Part shown: positions 9,385-17,873 of the stretch, piece by piece
How the letters are laid out: the number at the start of each line of letters is the position of its first letter
Position numbering within the stretch: the first letter of the stretch is position 1
From: Streptomyces sp. CB00316
GTDB lineage: Bacteria; Actinomycetota; Actinomycetes; Streptomycetales; Streptomycetaceae
NCBI RefSeq assembly: GCF_001905595.1
Contig: NZ_LIXI01000001.1
Location: 496,001-560,000 of the forward strand
Direction: 5' to 3'
DNA length: 64,000 nucleotides
Program-made: the position numbers and the translations under genes
Notes under the pieces: generated by a model
What the model was told of the DNA's origin: nothing
Database searches by the model: none
Seen by the model: the letters and a program-made list of their open reading frames with translations, nothing else

Positions 9385-10626
9385 ATGGCCGACATGCCCA
9401 GAACGAACCACGAGCCCGATGTCAGTGTGATCATCGGAGCGTATGACGCGATGCCCTACCTGGTCCGCTGCCTGGAGTCCGTGGAGGCACAGACGATCGG
9501 CGCCGGACGCCTGGAGATCGTCGCGGTCGACGACGGCTCCACCGACGCCACGGGCGCCTGCCTGGAGGAGTTCGCCGCCCGGACGGCGATCCCCGTGCGC
9601 GTCGTCCGGCAGGCCAACTCCGGAGGCCCCAGCGGCCCGCGGAACCTCGGCCTGAAGCTCGCCCGCGGCCGGTACGTCTTCTTCCTCGACGCCGACGACT
9701 ACTTCGGCGAGGAGGCCCTGGAGCGCATGGTCGCCATGGGCGACCGGGCGGGCACGGACGTGGTGCTCGGAAAGATCGTCGGCGTCAACCGCGGTGCCGC
9801 GAAGTCGATGTGGAAAGAGACCCTCGACCACGCCGACCTCTATGAATCCAACATCAAATTCACGCTGAGCGCGCAGAAGCTGTTCCGGCGCGACCTCCTC
9901 GTACGGCTCGGCATGCGCTTCGACGAGAAGCTGAAGACCGGCGAGGACGCCCTGTTCACCATGGAGGCGTACCTCCGCGGCAACGGGGTCTCCGTCGTCG
10001 CCGACTACACCTGCTACTACCTGGTGGGCCGCGAGGACGGCAACCAGATGACCAAGAAGGGCGACCACCGGCGGCGCTTCGACTCGGCCCGCGCTCTCAT
10101 GGGGCTCATCGCCGACCTGGTGCCCCCGGGTCCCCGCCGGGATTCACTGATGGTGCGTCCGTTCGTCATCACGCTGCTGCCCCAGTTCGGACCCGGACTG
10201 GTGAATCAGTCCGACACCGTACGCCGGGAGAAGGCGGCGCTCGCCGCCCCCCTGATGGACGCCTACTGGACACCTGGGCTCGGCCGCCGGCTCAAGGTCC
10301 ACGAGCGGCTGAGGCTCACCGCCCTCGCCCGGGGTCGGCTCGACCCGCTGCTCGACATCGCGGCCTTCCTGCGGGACGGAAAGGAACCCGAGGTGGTCCG
10401 CAGGGGTGACCGGATCCTTCTCGCCTACCCGCACTTCGACCGGGCGGGCAAGGGTTCCGTGCTCCCGAAGCGCGCCTACGAGGTGACCGTCACCGAATGG
10501 GTCGGCGGCCGACGGATCGAGCCGCCGCAGCCGAAGCCACGCGTGTTCCTCGCCCGGCGCGTAGCCCGCAGAGCCCGCCGTGCGGTGCTGGGCGCCCTGC
10601 GCGCTCCCCGCGCGCACCGCGTCTGA
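9385..10626 (+). CDS. GT2-family glycosyltransferase
   Basis: The product is ~413 aa. The start is uncertain: GTG 9379, ATG 9385 and ATG 9394 are all in frame and none has a good SD; 9385 is chosen. The N-terminal half is a classical GT-A fold: VSVIIGAYDAMPYLVRCLES, VDDGSTDAT, GPSGPRNLGLKLARG and the metal-binding region FFLDADDYF. GEDALFTMEAYL follows further along. The C-terminal part is basic and ends with an Arg-rich tail. It closely resembles enzymes that decorate teichoic acid-like polymers and lies between the two TagF-like genes, so wall-polymer glycosylation is the likely job. The gap upstream (9228-9384) contains an A/T-richer stretch before the start but no clear promoter. Confidence 0.82.
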   Translation: MADMPRTNHEPDVSVIIGAYDAMPYLVRCLESVEAQTIGAGRLEIVAVDDGSTDATGACLEEFAARTAIPVRVVRQANSGGPSGPRNLGLKLARGRYVFFLDADDYFGEEALERMVAMGDRAGTDVVLGKIVGVNRGAAKSMWKETLDHADLYESNIKFTLSAQKLFRRDLLVRLGMRFDEKLKTGEDALFTMEAYLRGNGVSVVADYTCYYLVGREDGNQMTKKGDHRRRFDSARALMGLIADLVPPGPRRDSLMVRPFVITLLPQFGPGLVNQSDTVRREKAALAAPLMDAYWTPGLGRRLKVHERLRLTALARGRLDPLLDIAAFLRDGKEPEVVRRGDRILLAYPHFDRAGKGSVLPKRAYEVTVTEWVGGRRIEPPQPKPRVFLARRVARRARRAVLGALRAPRAHRV

Positions 10627-10801
10627 CGGGACGGGTTCCGGGGCCCTCGCGCCGTCCGCGCGGGGGGCGAACGACCCGTTCGTGTGATTGGCGTCACGTC
10701 ATCCGGGGGTGTATCCATGAGACCGCTGTTGGCGTCTCCCTCGCACCCCGTCTTCCAGGGGTTCACCATCTGTACGTCCATCCCCGGAAAGGCACTCCTC
10801 C

Positions 10802-13570
10802 GTGGCGTCCCTCGAAGCGATTCCCGAAGAGCTCAGCCGGCTCATGAAGTACTTCCCGGAGACCCCGGCCGAGGAGCGCCCCGCTTTCCACAGCGCGGCC
10901 AAGGACTTCCTGGACAGGGCGGCCCCCAAGATCGTCCGGCAGTTCTCGCCGATGGCCCGGGTCAAGTGGCACCTGGCGGCCAGTGGACGCGGCGATGAGC
11001 TGGCGGAACTGCTCCACTACGAACGTGAGAACCCCGGTGCCTTCTCCGTGAAGGGCCTGCGGCGGGCCCGGATCGAACTGCCCGGCATCGAGAGCTCCTC
11101 GCTGCCGTCCTCGGTGCGCAACTTCAACCGCAGCGAACTCCCCGTACGCGGCAAGCTCCTGGACCTCGGCTGGCAGGACGGCAAGCTCCTCGTCAAGGGC
11201 TACGCCTACATCCCCAACGTCCCCTCCGCCACCGGCAGACGCTCCCTGCGCGTCGCCGTGCTGCGCCGCCAGGGCAGCCGCTCCACCCTCCCGCTGCGCC
11301 TGCGCACGGTCGAGGAGCCCCGCGCCACGGCCGAGGCCAAGGGCGCGCTCCACAACTACGACTGGTCGGGCTTCGAGCTCGCCATCGACCCCGGCCGGCT
11401 GCGGGTGCGCGGCCAGTGGCAGTCCGGCACCTGGCGCCTGGGTATCGCCATCCCCCGCCCCGGCGGCATGTCCGTGGGCAGCCTCACCAGGAACAGCGCA
11501 GGCGCCGCCGGACACAGCCGCACCCGCGTCCTGGACGACGGCGTCCGGTTCGTCGCCGGCTTCGACCGCAACCGCCTCAAGCTCACCGTGGACGTCGTCC
11601 CCGCCGAGATCGACGCCCAGGAGTCCGACGGCGACACCCTCACCGTCACCCTCCGCTCCCGGGTGACCGCCCCCGCCGCCAAGGTCCCCACCGCGCTGCG
11701 TATCGACCACGAACCGAGCGGCTTCGTCACCGAGCTGCCGCTCCGTCAGGCCGGCACCGGCGACGACGGCTGGTTCCGCCACACCGCCGAACTGCCCCTC
11801 GCCGCCCTCCCCGTCGACGGCATCGCCCCCGGCACCTCCCGCAAGTACCGCACGCTCATCGTCCTCGCCGACGGCACCACCCGCCGCGCCACCAACGGCG
11901 AGAACCTGCGCACCGGCGTCCACCCGCTCCCCGACGGGCGCGAGTTGGCGATCCTCACCGACGGCGCCGGGAACTTCACCCCCCAACTGCGCACCGTCCA
12001 GCCGGTCGTCGACACCGTCGAGTGGAGCGCAGACGGCGAACTGGTGCTCTCCGGCACCTACACCGGATCGGCCGAGCGCATGAAGATGGTCCTGCGCCAC
12101 ACCGGCCGCAACGAGGACCGCCCGCTGCCCGTCGCCTTCGCGGACGGCCGCTTCACCGCCCGCCTGCGCCCGGACACCATGCCCACCTACGAGGGCACCG
12201 TGCCGCTGCGCGCCGGACGCTGGATGCCGCGCCTGCGCCCGCACACCGAGTGGGACCACACCCGCGACCTCCCGGTCACGCTCCGCCCCGACCTCGTCTC
12301 CCTGCTGCCGCTCTCCCACCGGGGCGAGCACCGCACGTACACCGTGGAGCGCGTCGACTTCGACCGGATCTTCGTCGAGTCAGGGCCCGTCCTCGGCCCC
12401 GAGCTGCGCGGCGCCTACCGCCAGCGCCTCATGCGCGACGTCCACACCCCCGAGCAGCGCGAACTGCCGCTGCGCGAGGCCGTGCTCTACAACAGCTTCG
12501 GCGGCAAGCAGTTCTCCGACTCGCCCCGCGCGGTGTACGAGGAGATCAAGCGCCGCGGCACCGAGGTCGAGCACATCGCGATGGTCCAGGACCAGCAGGT
12601 CGTCCTGCCGCCCGGCGTACGCGGCGTGGAGTGGGGCAGCCAGGAGTGGTACGAGGCGCTGGCCCGCAGCCGGTACGTCGTCACCAACGGCGGCATCCGC
12701 GAGTGGTTCGTCCGCCGCGAGGGCCAGGTCGTCGTCCAGACCTGGCACGGCACCCCGCTCAAGCGCATCGGCGCCGACCTCCTCGGCACCCCGAAGGCGA
12801 ACCTGGCCTACATCGCGAGCCTCCCGCAGCGCTCGCGACAGTACAGCCTGTTCATCACTCCGAACGGCTTCACGACCCCGATCATGACCAACGCCTTCCG
12901 CCTCCGGTGCGAGGTGCTGGAGGCGGGCTACCCGCGCAACGACGTCTTCCACGCCCCCGACCGCGTCGAGCGTGCCGGGGCCGTACGGGAGAAGCTCGGC
13001 ATCCCCGCGGGCAAGAAGGTCGTGCTGTACGCGCCCACCTGGCGCGACGACCAGCGCTACGGCGGCCGCCGCTTCAAGCTGGACAACCGGATCGACGTCG
13101 AGGCCGCGCGGCGCGAGCTCGGCGAGGACCACGTGCTGCTCTACCGCAAGCACCACAAGGTCCTCGACTCCGTCCCCGGCGCCGGACAGGGCTTCGTCCA
13201 CGACGTCACGTACTACCCGGACATCGCCGACCTCTACCTGATCGCCGACGTGCTGATCACGGACTACTCCTCGGTGCTGTTCGACTTCGCCCACTCCGGA
13301 CGGCCGATGCTCTTCTTCACCTACGACCTGGAGCACTACCGCGACACCCTGCGCGGCTTCTACTTCGACTTCACCTCCCGCGCCCCCGGACCGCTGATCA
13401 AGACCTCCGAGGACCTGGTCGACGCGATCCGGAACATCGACGCGGTGAGCGAGGAGTACAAGGAGAAGTACGCGCGGTTCCGGGCCGACTTCTGCGAGCC
13501 CTCCGACGGGCGGGCCGCCGCCCGCGTCGTCGACCGGATGCTCGCCATCGGGGACGAGCGGCTGCGCTGA
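10802..13570 (+). CDS. CDP-glycerol/ribitol phosphotransferase (TagF/TarL-like polymerase)
   Basis: The 922-aa product starts at GTG 10802 with GGAAAGG ~9 nt upstream. The C-terminal ~400 residues are a textbook Glyphos_transf domain: YNSFGGKQFSDSPRAVYEEI, VVQTWHGTPLKRIG (His near 648), VLYAPTWRDD, LLYRKHHKV and ITDYSSVLFDFAHSGRPMLFF (about 820-840). These are the HG and DYSS motifs used for CDP-alcohol binding and catalysis. The N-terminal ~500 residues contain repeated beta-rich segments of unknown role, possibly acceptor recognition or scaffolding. The length is well above that of single-domain TagF. No membrane segment is seen, so it is likely a peripheral cytoplasmic-face enzyme. It probably extends the polymer. 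Confidence 0.88.
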   Translation: MASLEAIPEELSRLMKYFPETPAEERPAFHSAAKDFLDRAAPKIVRQFSPMARVKWHLAASGRGDELAELLHYERENPGAFSVKGLRRARIELPGIESSSLPSSVRNFNRSELPVRGKLLDLGWQDGKLLVKGYAYIPNVPSATGRRSLRVAVLRRQGSRSTLPLRLRTVEEPRATAEAKGALHNYDWSGFELAIDPGRLRVRGQWQSGTWRLGIAIPRPGGMSVGSLTRNSAGAAGHSRTRVLDDGVRFVAGFDRNRLKLTVDVVPAEIDAQESDGDTLTVTLRSRVTAPAAKVPTALRIDHEPSGFVTELPLRQAGTGDDGWFRHTAELPLAALPVDGIAPGTSRKYRTLIVLADGTTRRATNGENLRTGVHPLPDGRELAILTDGAGNFTPQLRTVQPVVDTVEWSADGELVLSGTYTGSAERMKMVLRHTGRNEDRPLPVAFADGRFTARLRPDTMPTYEGTVPLRAGRWMPRLRPHTEWDHTRDLPVTLRPDLVSLLPLSHRGEHRTYTVERVDFDRIFVESGPVLGPELRGAYRQRLMRDVHTPEQRELPLREAVLYNSFGGKQFSDSPRAVYEEIKRRGTEVEHIAMVQDQQVVLPPGVRGVEWGSQEWYEALARSRYVVTNGGIREWFVRREGQVVVQTWHGTPLKRIGADLLGTPKANLAYIASLPQRSRQYSLFITPNGFTTPIMTNAFRLRCEVLEAGYPRNDVFHAPDRVERAGAVREKLGIPAGKKVVLYAPTWRDDQRYGGRRFKLDNRIDVEAARRELGEDHVLLYRKHHKVLDSVPGAGQGFVHDVTYYPDIADLYLIADVLITDYSSVLFDFAHSGRPMLFFTYDLEHYRDTLRGFYFDFTSRAPGPLIKTSEDLVDAIRNIDAVSEEYKEKYARFRADFCEPSDGRAAARVVDRMLAIGDERLR

Positions 13571-13578
13571 TCCGTCCC

Positions 13579-13630
13579 GGCCGCCCCACCGCTGTCCACC
13601 GGGCGAAACCGCCAGGCGGCGGGGGCGGCC
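13579..13630 (+). terminator. Hairpin between the polymerase gene and proB
   Basis: GGCCGCCCC (13579-13587) pairs perfectly with GGGGCGGCC (13622-13630). The intervening 34 nt hold a small CCGCC/GGCGG hairpin. It starts 8 bp past the stop. Confidence 0.45.
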
Positions 13631-13708
13631 GCTCGCGTACTGTGCTGTGCCGGGGGCGGCACGTACGCCCCTCACCGGACACCGGGGCGATCCAGAGCGA
13701 GGAAGCAC

Positions 13709-14893
13709 GTGGCAGAGCAGAGGCCGTCGGAGCACGCGCCGTCGGAGCACGCGCCGTCGGAGCACCGGGCGGCCGTGACCGGCGCCCGCAGGATCGTCGT
13801 CAAGGTCGGCTCCTCCTCGCTCACCACCGCGTCCGGCGGCCTCGACGCCGACCGGGTCGACGCCCTCGTCGACGTCCTGGCCAAGGTCAGGGACGGCGGC
13901 GAACGCGAGGTCGTCCTCGTCTCCAGCGGTGCCATCGCCGCCGGGCTCGCCCCGCTCGGCCTGGTCCGCCGGCCCAAGGACCTGGCCCGCCAGCAAGCCG
14001 CCGCCAGCGTCGGCCAGGGCCTCCTGGTGGCCCGCTACACCGCCTCCTTCGCGCGGTACGGCGTCCGCGTCGGCCAGGTGCTCCTCACCGCCGACGACAC
14101 CAGCCGCCGTGCCCACTACCGCAACGCCTACAGCACCCTGGACCAGCTCCTGGAGATGGGTGCCGTCCCCCTCGTCAACGAGAACGACACCGTCGCCACC
14201 GACGAGATCCGCTTCGGCGACAACGACCGGCTCGCAGCTCTCGTCGCCCACCTCGTCCACGCCGACCTCCTGGTCCTCCTCTCCGACGTCGACGGCCTCT
14301 ACGACGGCCCGCCCGGCACCCCCGGAGCGTCCCGGATCGCCGAGGTCACCGGCCCCGACGACCTGGCGGGCGTCACCATCGGCAGCGCCGGCAAGGCGGG
14401 CGTGGGCACCGGCGGCATGGTCACCAAGGTCGAGGCCGCCCGTATCGCCACCGCCGCAGGCGTTCCCGTCGTCCTCACCTCCGCCAGCCGGGCCGCCGAC
14501 GCCCTGGCGGGCCGCGACACCGGCACGTACTTCCACCGCACCGGCCGCCGCTCCGCCGACCGGCTCCTCTGGCTCGCCCACGCCTCCACCCCGCAGGGCG
14601 CGCTCACCCTGGACGACGGCGCCGTACGGGCCGTCGTGGAGCGCCGCACCTCGCTGCTGCCCGCCGGGATCTCCGCCGTCGAGGGCGAGTTCAGCGCCGG
14701 CGACCCGGTGGAGCTGCGCGACCTGCGCGGCACCCCGGTCGCCCGCGGACTCGTCAACTTCGACGCGAAGGAGGTCCCCCAGCTGCTCGGCCGCTCCACC
14801 CGCGACCTGGCCCGCGAACTGGGTCCCGCCTACGAGCGCGAGGTCGTACACAGGGACGATCTCGTCGTCCTCACGCCACGCCTCACCCCCTGA
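13709..14893 (+). CDS. proB: Glutamate 5-kinase
   Basis: The 394-aa product catalyses the first step of proline synthesis. Residues ~24-280 are the amino-acid kinase domain (RIVVKVGSSSLT, VLVSSGAIAAGLAPLG, LVNENDTVATDEIRFGDNDRLAA, GTGGMVTKVEAA). Residues ~295-385 are a PUA domain (LPAGISAVEGEFSAGDPVEL). GTG 13709 with GAGG 6 nt upstream adds ~22 residues to the usual length, including the tandem peptide PSEHAPSEHAPSEH encoded by a 15-bp DNA repeat. GTG 13775, giving 372 aa, is a plausible alternative start. proA lies after one intervening gene. Confidence 0.95.
   Translation: MAEQRPSEHAPSEHAPSEHRAAVTGARRIVVKVGSSSLTTASGGLDADRVDALVDVLAKVRDGGEREVVLVSSGAIAAGLAPLGLVRRPKDLARQQAAASVGQGLLVARYTASFARYGVRVGQVLLTADDTSRRAHYRNAYSTLDQLLEMGAVPLVNENDTVATDEIRFGDNDRLAALVAHLVHADLLVLLSDVDGLYDGPPGTPGASRIAEVTGPDDLAGVTIGSAGKAGVGTGGMVTKVEAARIATAAGVPVVLTSASRAADALAGRDTGTYFHRTGRRSADRLLWLAHASTPQGALTLDDGAVRAVVERRTSLLPAGISAVEGEFSAGDPVELRDLRGTPVARGLVNFDAKEVPQLLGRSTRDLARELGPAYEREVVHRDDLVVLTPRLTP
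13724..13765 (+). repeat. 15-bp tandem repeat, 2.8 copies, inside the proB 5' end
   Basis: The unit CCGTCGGAGCACGCG occurs at 13724, 13739 and, shortened to its first 12 bases, at 13754. It encodes the repeated pentapeptide PSEHA. Being a multiple of three, copy-number change would not shift the frame. Confidence 0.9.
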
Positions 14894-15020
14894 AACGGCT
14901 GAAAGTCCCGCCATCGGGCAGGGACCTTTACCAAAACCGCCCCACACCAGGCCGTGGACTGGTCCACTTTGTAGCGGGGAAACAGGGGTCCGCACAGCAA
15001 TACATCACAGGAGGCCGCCG

Positions 15021-15512
15021 GTGAGACGAGCGCGCCCGGGGGCGTCGCCCCGAGGCACGGGCAGCCGCGCCCTGACGAGTGTCGGAGCGGGGGCTGATTT
15101 CGACCGGAACCCGCCCCTGGGAGGCTCCGCCGAACAGGCGCCGGCGACGGCGAAACAGGAGGACCGCCCGCAGTCGAAGCTGTGGCACATCACCCTCAGC
15201 GTCTCGGGGACCGAGATTCCGCTGGCGGAGGTCAGACGCGGCCTGGAACAGCTCGCGCACGACCACCCCTTCCTACTGACCAGCCGTTATGCCAACGACC
15301 ACGCGGAGATCCGCTACTGGGAAGAGGCCCGCGACCTGCACGACGCGGCCGCGGTCGCCCTGCGGCTGTGGGGCGAACACCGCTCCAGCGCCCAGCTGCC
15401 CCCGTGGAAGATCGTCGGCCTCGAAGTCATCGACCGCGAGACGTACCACCAGCGCATCGCCGAAGGCTACGGACCGCCGCCCGCCGCCCCCGTCGGCGTG
15501 CACCCCTACTGA
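15021..15512 (+). CDS. Conserved small protein between proB and proA
   Basis: The 163-aa product starts at GTG 15021 with an excellent SD (CAGGAGG, 6 nt). The N-terminal ~50 residues are disordered (Arg/Gly/Ala). Residues ~53-160 form a compact conserved-looking domain: [64 protein letters not shown], ending in a Pro-rich tail. No catalytic motif or membrane segment is recognised. The sandwich between proB and proA suggests co-regulation with proline synthesis, but the function is unknown. The preceding 127-bp gap holds a weak GTCCC/GGGAC hairpin near 14905-14924. Confidence 0.82.
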   Translation: MRRARPGASPRGTGSRALTSVGAGADFDRNPPLGGSAEQAPATAKQEDRPQSKLWHITLSVSGTEIPLAEVRRGLEQLAHDHPFLLTSRYANDHAEIRYWEEARDLHDAAAVALRLWGEHRSSAQLPPWKIVGLEVIDRETYHQRIAEGYGPPPAAPVGVHPY

Positions 15513-15576
15513 AGCAGCCCCGGACGAGGCGTCCGCCCCTCGGGTCGGCCGTCTCGCATCACGGGATACGTGCCGT

Positions 15577-15609
15577 ATGCCCGCAGAGCGCGCATTACTC
15601 TGCGGGCAT
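15577..15609. promoter_or_regulatory. Perfect 12-bp inverted repeat overlapping the proA start codon
   Basis: The arms at 15577-15588 and 15598-15609 are perfectly complementary (ATGCCCGCAGAG with CTCTGCGGGCAT, 9-nt spacer). The right arm contains the first two bases of the proA ATG and most of a candidate -10 box (TACTCT, 15596-15601). It may be an operator or an RNA hairpin hiding the start. Confidence 0.6.
15596..15601 (+). promoter_or_regulatory. Candidate -10 box for leaderless proA transcript
   Basis: TACTCT ends 6 nt before the ATG, and no SD is present. This geometry places the transcription start at or within a base or two of the start codon. Confidence 0.5.
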
Positions 15610-16891
15610 GACCACGCTCTCGCCCTACGACAACCTGTCCCCGGTCGCGCAGACCGCCTACCGGGCCCGCGCCGCCGCCGCAGATATCGCGCCACTTCCG
15701 CGCGCTGCCAAGGACGACGCGCTGCTGGCCATCGCCGACGCCCTCGAAGTACGGACCGCCGAGATCGTCGAGGCCAACGCGCAGGACGTGGAGCGGGCCC
15801 GCGAGGCCGGTACGAGCGAGGGCATCATCGACCGGCTCACCCTCACCCCGGAGCGCATCCGCGCCATCGCCGCCGACGTACGGGACGTGGCCGCGCTGCC
15901 CGACCCGGTCGGCGAGGTGGTGCGCGGCTCCACACTGCCCAACGGCATCGACCTGCGCCAGGTCCGCGTCCCCCTCGGCGTGGTCGGCATCATCTACGAG
16001 GCCCGCCCCAACGTCACCGTGGACGCCGCCGCCCTCTGCCTGAAGTCCGGCAACGCGGTCCTGCTGCGCGGCTCCTCCTCCGCCTACGCCTCCAACACCG
16101 CCCTGGTCCGGGTCCTGCGCGACGCGGTCGGCGGCTCTGGCCTCCCCGCCGACGCGGTGCAGCTCGTCCCGGGCGAGAGCCGCGACTCCGTACGGGAGCT
16201 GATGCGGGCACGCGGCCTGGTCGACGTCCTCATCCCGCGCGGCGGCGCCTCCCTGATCCGTACGGTCGTCGAGGAGTCCACGGTCCCCGTCATCGAGACC
16301 GGCACCGGCAACTGCCATGTCTACGTCGACGCGGAGACGGACCTGGCCATGGCCGTCGACATCCTGATCAACTCCAAGGCCCAGCGCCCCAGCGTCTGCA
16401 ACTCCGCCGAGACCCTCCTCGTCCACAAGGACGTCGCCGACGCCTTCCTGCCGCTCGCCCTGGACGCCCTGGCCGAGGCCGGGGTGACCGTCCACGGCGA
16501 CGAGCAGGTCCTCGCCCACGCCGAGGGGGCCAAGGCCACCGTGGTCGCGGCGACGACGGAGGACTGGGAGACCGAGTACCTGTCGTACGACATCGCCGCC
16601 GCGGTCGTGGACTCCCTGGACGCGGCGGTCGCGCACATCCGCCTCTGGTCCTCCGGCCACACCGAGGCCATCGTGACCACCTCGCAGGCGGCCGCCCGCC
16701 GGTTCACCCAGCTGGTTGACTCGACCACGGTCGCCGTCAACGCCTCCACCCGCTTCACGGACGGCGGGCAGTTCGGCTTCGGCGCCGAGATCGGCATCTC
16801 CACCCAGAAGCTGCACGCCCGCGGCCCGATGGGGCTGCCGGAGCTGACCTCGACGAAGTACATCGTCACCGGCGACGGCCACACCCGCTAG
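15608..16891 (+). CDS. proA: Gamma-glutamyl phosphate reductase
   Basis: The 427-aa product catalyses the second step of proline synthesis, NADPH-dependent reduction of gamma-glutamyl phosphate. It has the aldehyde-dehydrogenase-like fold with [30 protein letters not shown], the catalytic Cys in [13 protein letters not shown] and the C-terminal [27 protein letters not shown] 15608 is the first start in a frame that is open upstream without another plausible start. It lacks an SD and is preceded at 6 nt by TACTCT, so translation may be leaderless. A perfect inverted repeat overlaps the start. Confidence 0.96.
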   Translation: MTTLSPYDNLSPVAQTAYRARAAAADIAPLPRAAKDDALLAIADALEVRTAEIVEANAQDVERAREAGTSEGIIDRLTLTPERIRAIAADVRDVAALPDPVGEVVRGSTLPNGIDLRQVRVPLGVVGIIYEARPNVTVDAAALCLKSGNAVLLRGSSSAYASNTALVRVLRDAVGGSGLPADAVQLVPGESRDSVRELMRARGLVDVLIPRGGASLIRTVVEESTVPVIETGTGNCHVYVDAETDLAMAVDILINSKAQRPSVCNSAETLLVHKDVADAFLPLALDALAEAGVTVHGDEQVLAHAEGAKATVVAATTEDWETEYLSYDIAAAVVDSLDAAVAHIRLWSSGHTEAIVTTSQAAARRFTQLVDSTTVAVNASTRFTDGGQFGFGAEIGISTQKLHARGPMGLPELTSTKYIVTGDGHTR

Positions 16892-16916
16892 CCGCGCCTT
16901 TCGCCTCGCACGCCTC

Positions 16917-16971
16917 CGTACGCCGGGCCGGGCGACCAGGCCGTACGCCTGGTCGCCCGGCCCGGCGTACG
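16917..16971 (+). terminator. 25-bp perfect hairpin after proA
   Basis: The 25-nt arms 16917-16941 and 16947-16971 are perfectly complementary around a 5-nt loop (CGTAC). No T-tract follows. It is exceptionally long even for Streptomyces terminators. Confidence 0.85.
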
Positions 16972-17058
16972 CGCACGGGTCAGGGACCGGCCGCATGTTC
17001 CCCCTCCCCTCCGCCGGGCGACTTTCCGGAGCACCTGCCCAAAAGGTCCCGGCCCGGC

Positions 17059-17064
17059 TACGCT
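17059..17064 (+). promoter_or_regulatory. Candidate -10 for the 187-aa membrane protein (leaderless)
   Basis: TACGCT ends 6 nt before GTG 17071, and no SD is present in the interval. Confidence 0.45.
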
Positions 17065-17070
17065 GAATCC

Positions 17071-17634
17071 GTGCCGGACGACGTGGGGGGCAAGCCGTTC
17101 CCGGACGGCTGGGAGCCCGACGACGACCGCGGGGGCGCGGACAAGGACTTCGCCTCCGTGGTGTTCGACGAGGACTTCATCCGGGCCGCCGTCGTCCATG
17201 AACCCACCGCCGTGGAGCGGCTCCTGGCCGCCGCCGAGGCCCGCGCGCAGGCCGACGCCGCCCGGGCCCGCCGCAGCCGCCGCCCCACGGACGGCGAATA
17301 CGGCTCCTACGGCCGCTCCAGGGCCCATCACGACCCGCAGGACCTGGACTACGACCCCGACGGTGACGACGATGCCGAACCGGGCTCCTTCGGTCCGGGC
17401 GGCTACCGGGGCGCAGCCCGCTGGCACCGCCCGGTCGCCTGGCTGCTGGCCCTGGTGATGGGCGTCGGGATGGTCGCCCTCGCCTTCTCCGCCGTCTACC
17501 GGGGCGCCTCGGCCAACCGCCAGGACCCGGCGCCGCCGCCCGTGACCAGCGGGGTGGACCAGCCCGGGGCGATTCCGCCGGCCGCCGTGGAGCACTTTCG
17601 CCCCACGGTCTCCGCCACAGCCCCCGCTCCCTGA
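17071..17634 (+). CDS. Single-pass membrane protein with N-terminal FDEDFIR motif
   Basis: The 187-aa product starts at GTG 17071 with no SD (see the -10 box). The acidic cytosolic N-terminus carries SVVFDEDFIRAA (about residues 29-40), followed by a charged Ala/Arg-rich helical stretch, one transmembrane segment (about 122-144, PVAWLLALVMGVGMVALAF) and a short Pro-rich outside tail. The next gene encodes a protein with the same motif and topology. From memory, the corresponding S. coelicolor locus (SCO2584 area) was found in screens for partners of the spore-wall synthesis machinery; orthology is not tested here. A role as an envelope-complex adaptor is inferred. Confidence 0.72.
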   Translation: MPDDVGGKPFPDGWEPDDDRGGADKDFASVVFDEDFIRAAVVHEPTAVERLLAAAEARAQADAARARRSRRPTDGEYGSYGRSRAHHDPQDLDYDPDGDDDAEPGSFGPGGYRGAARWHRPVAWLLALVMGVGMVALAFSAVYRGASANRQDPAPPPVTSGVDQPGAIPPAAVEHFRPTVSATAPAP

Positions 17635-17658
17635 ACCGCCCCGCGCCCTTCCCCGCGC

Positions 17659-17692
17659 CCGCCGAACGGCCCGCCCGTCACCCGTTCGGCGG
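17659..17692 (+). terminator. Hairpin after the 187-aa membrane protein gene
   Basis: An 11-bp perfect inverted repeat (CCGCCGAACGG with CCGTTCGGCGG) with a 12-nt loop lies 25 bp past the stop. Confidence 0.65.
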
Positions 17693-17873
17693 TGGCCCCG
17701 GCCGCCACTTTCCGCCGCTCTCCGCGTTTACGTCACCGTCGATCGACCTACTCTGATGATGTGACCCCTCGCTTCCCGGGGGGCTTCTCGCTGCCGGACG
17801 CGGACGCCCGGCGGCCGAAGCAGACCGTTGCGCACCGAGCAGACCGGTGGTGCGGAGATGCGGGAGAGACGTC

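Noticed and set aside
12380..14995. Very long minus-strand frame (871 codons) opposite the polymerase gene and proB; similar antisense frames opposite obg, lepA, hemW and others
   Set aside because: These are shadows caused by extreme G/C third-position bias of the plus-strand genes, which have clear family motifs; the antisense products are Arg/Val/Gly/Asp repeats without motifs.
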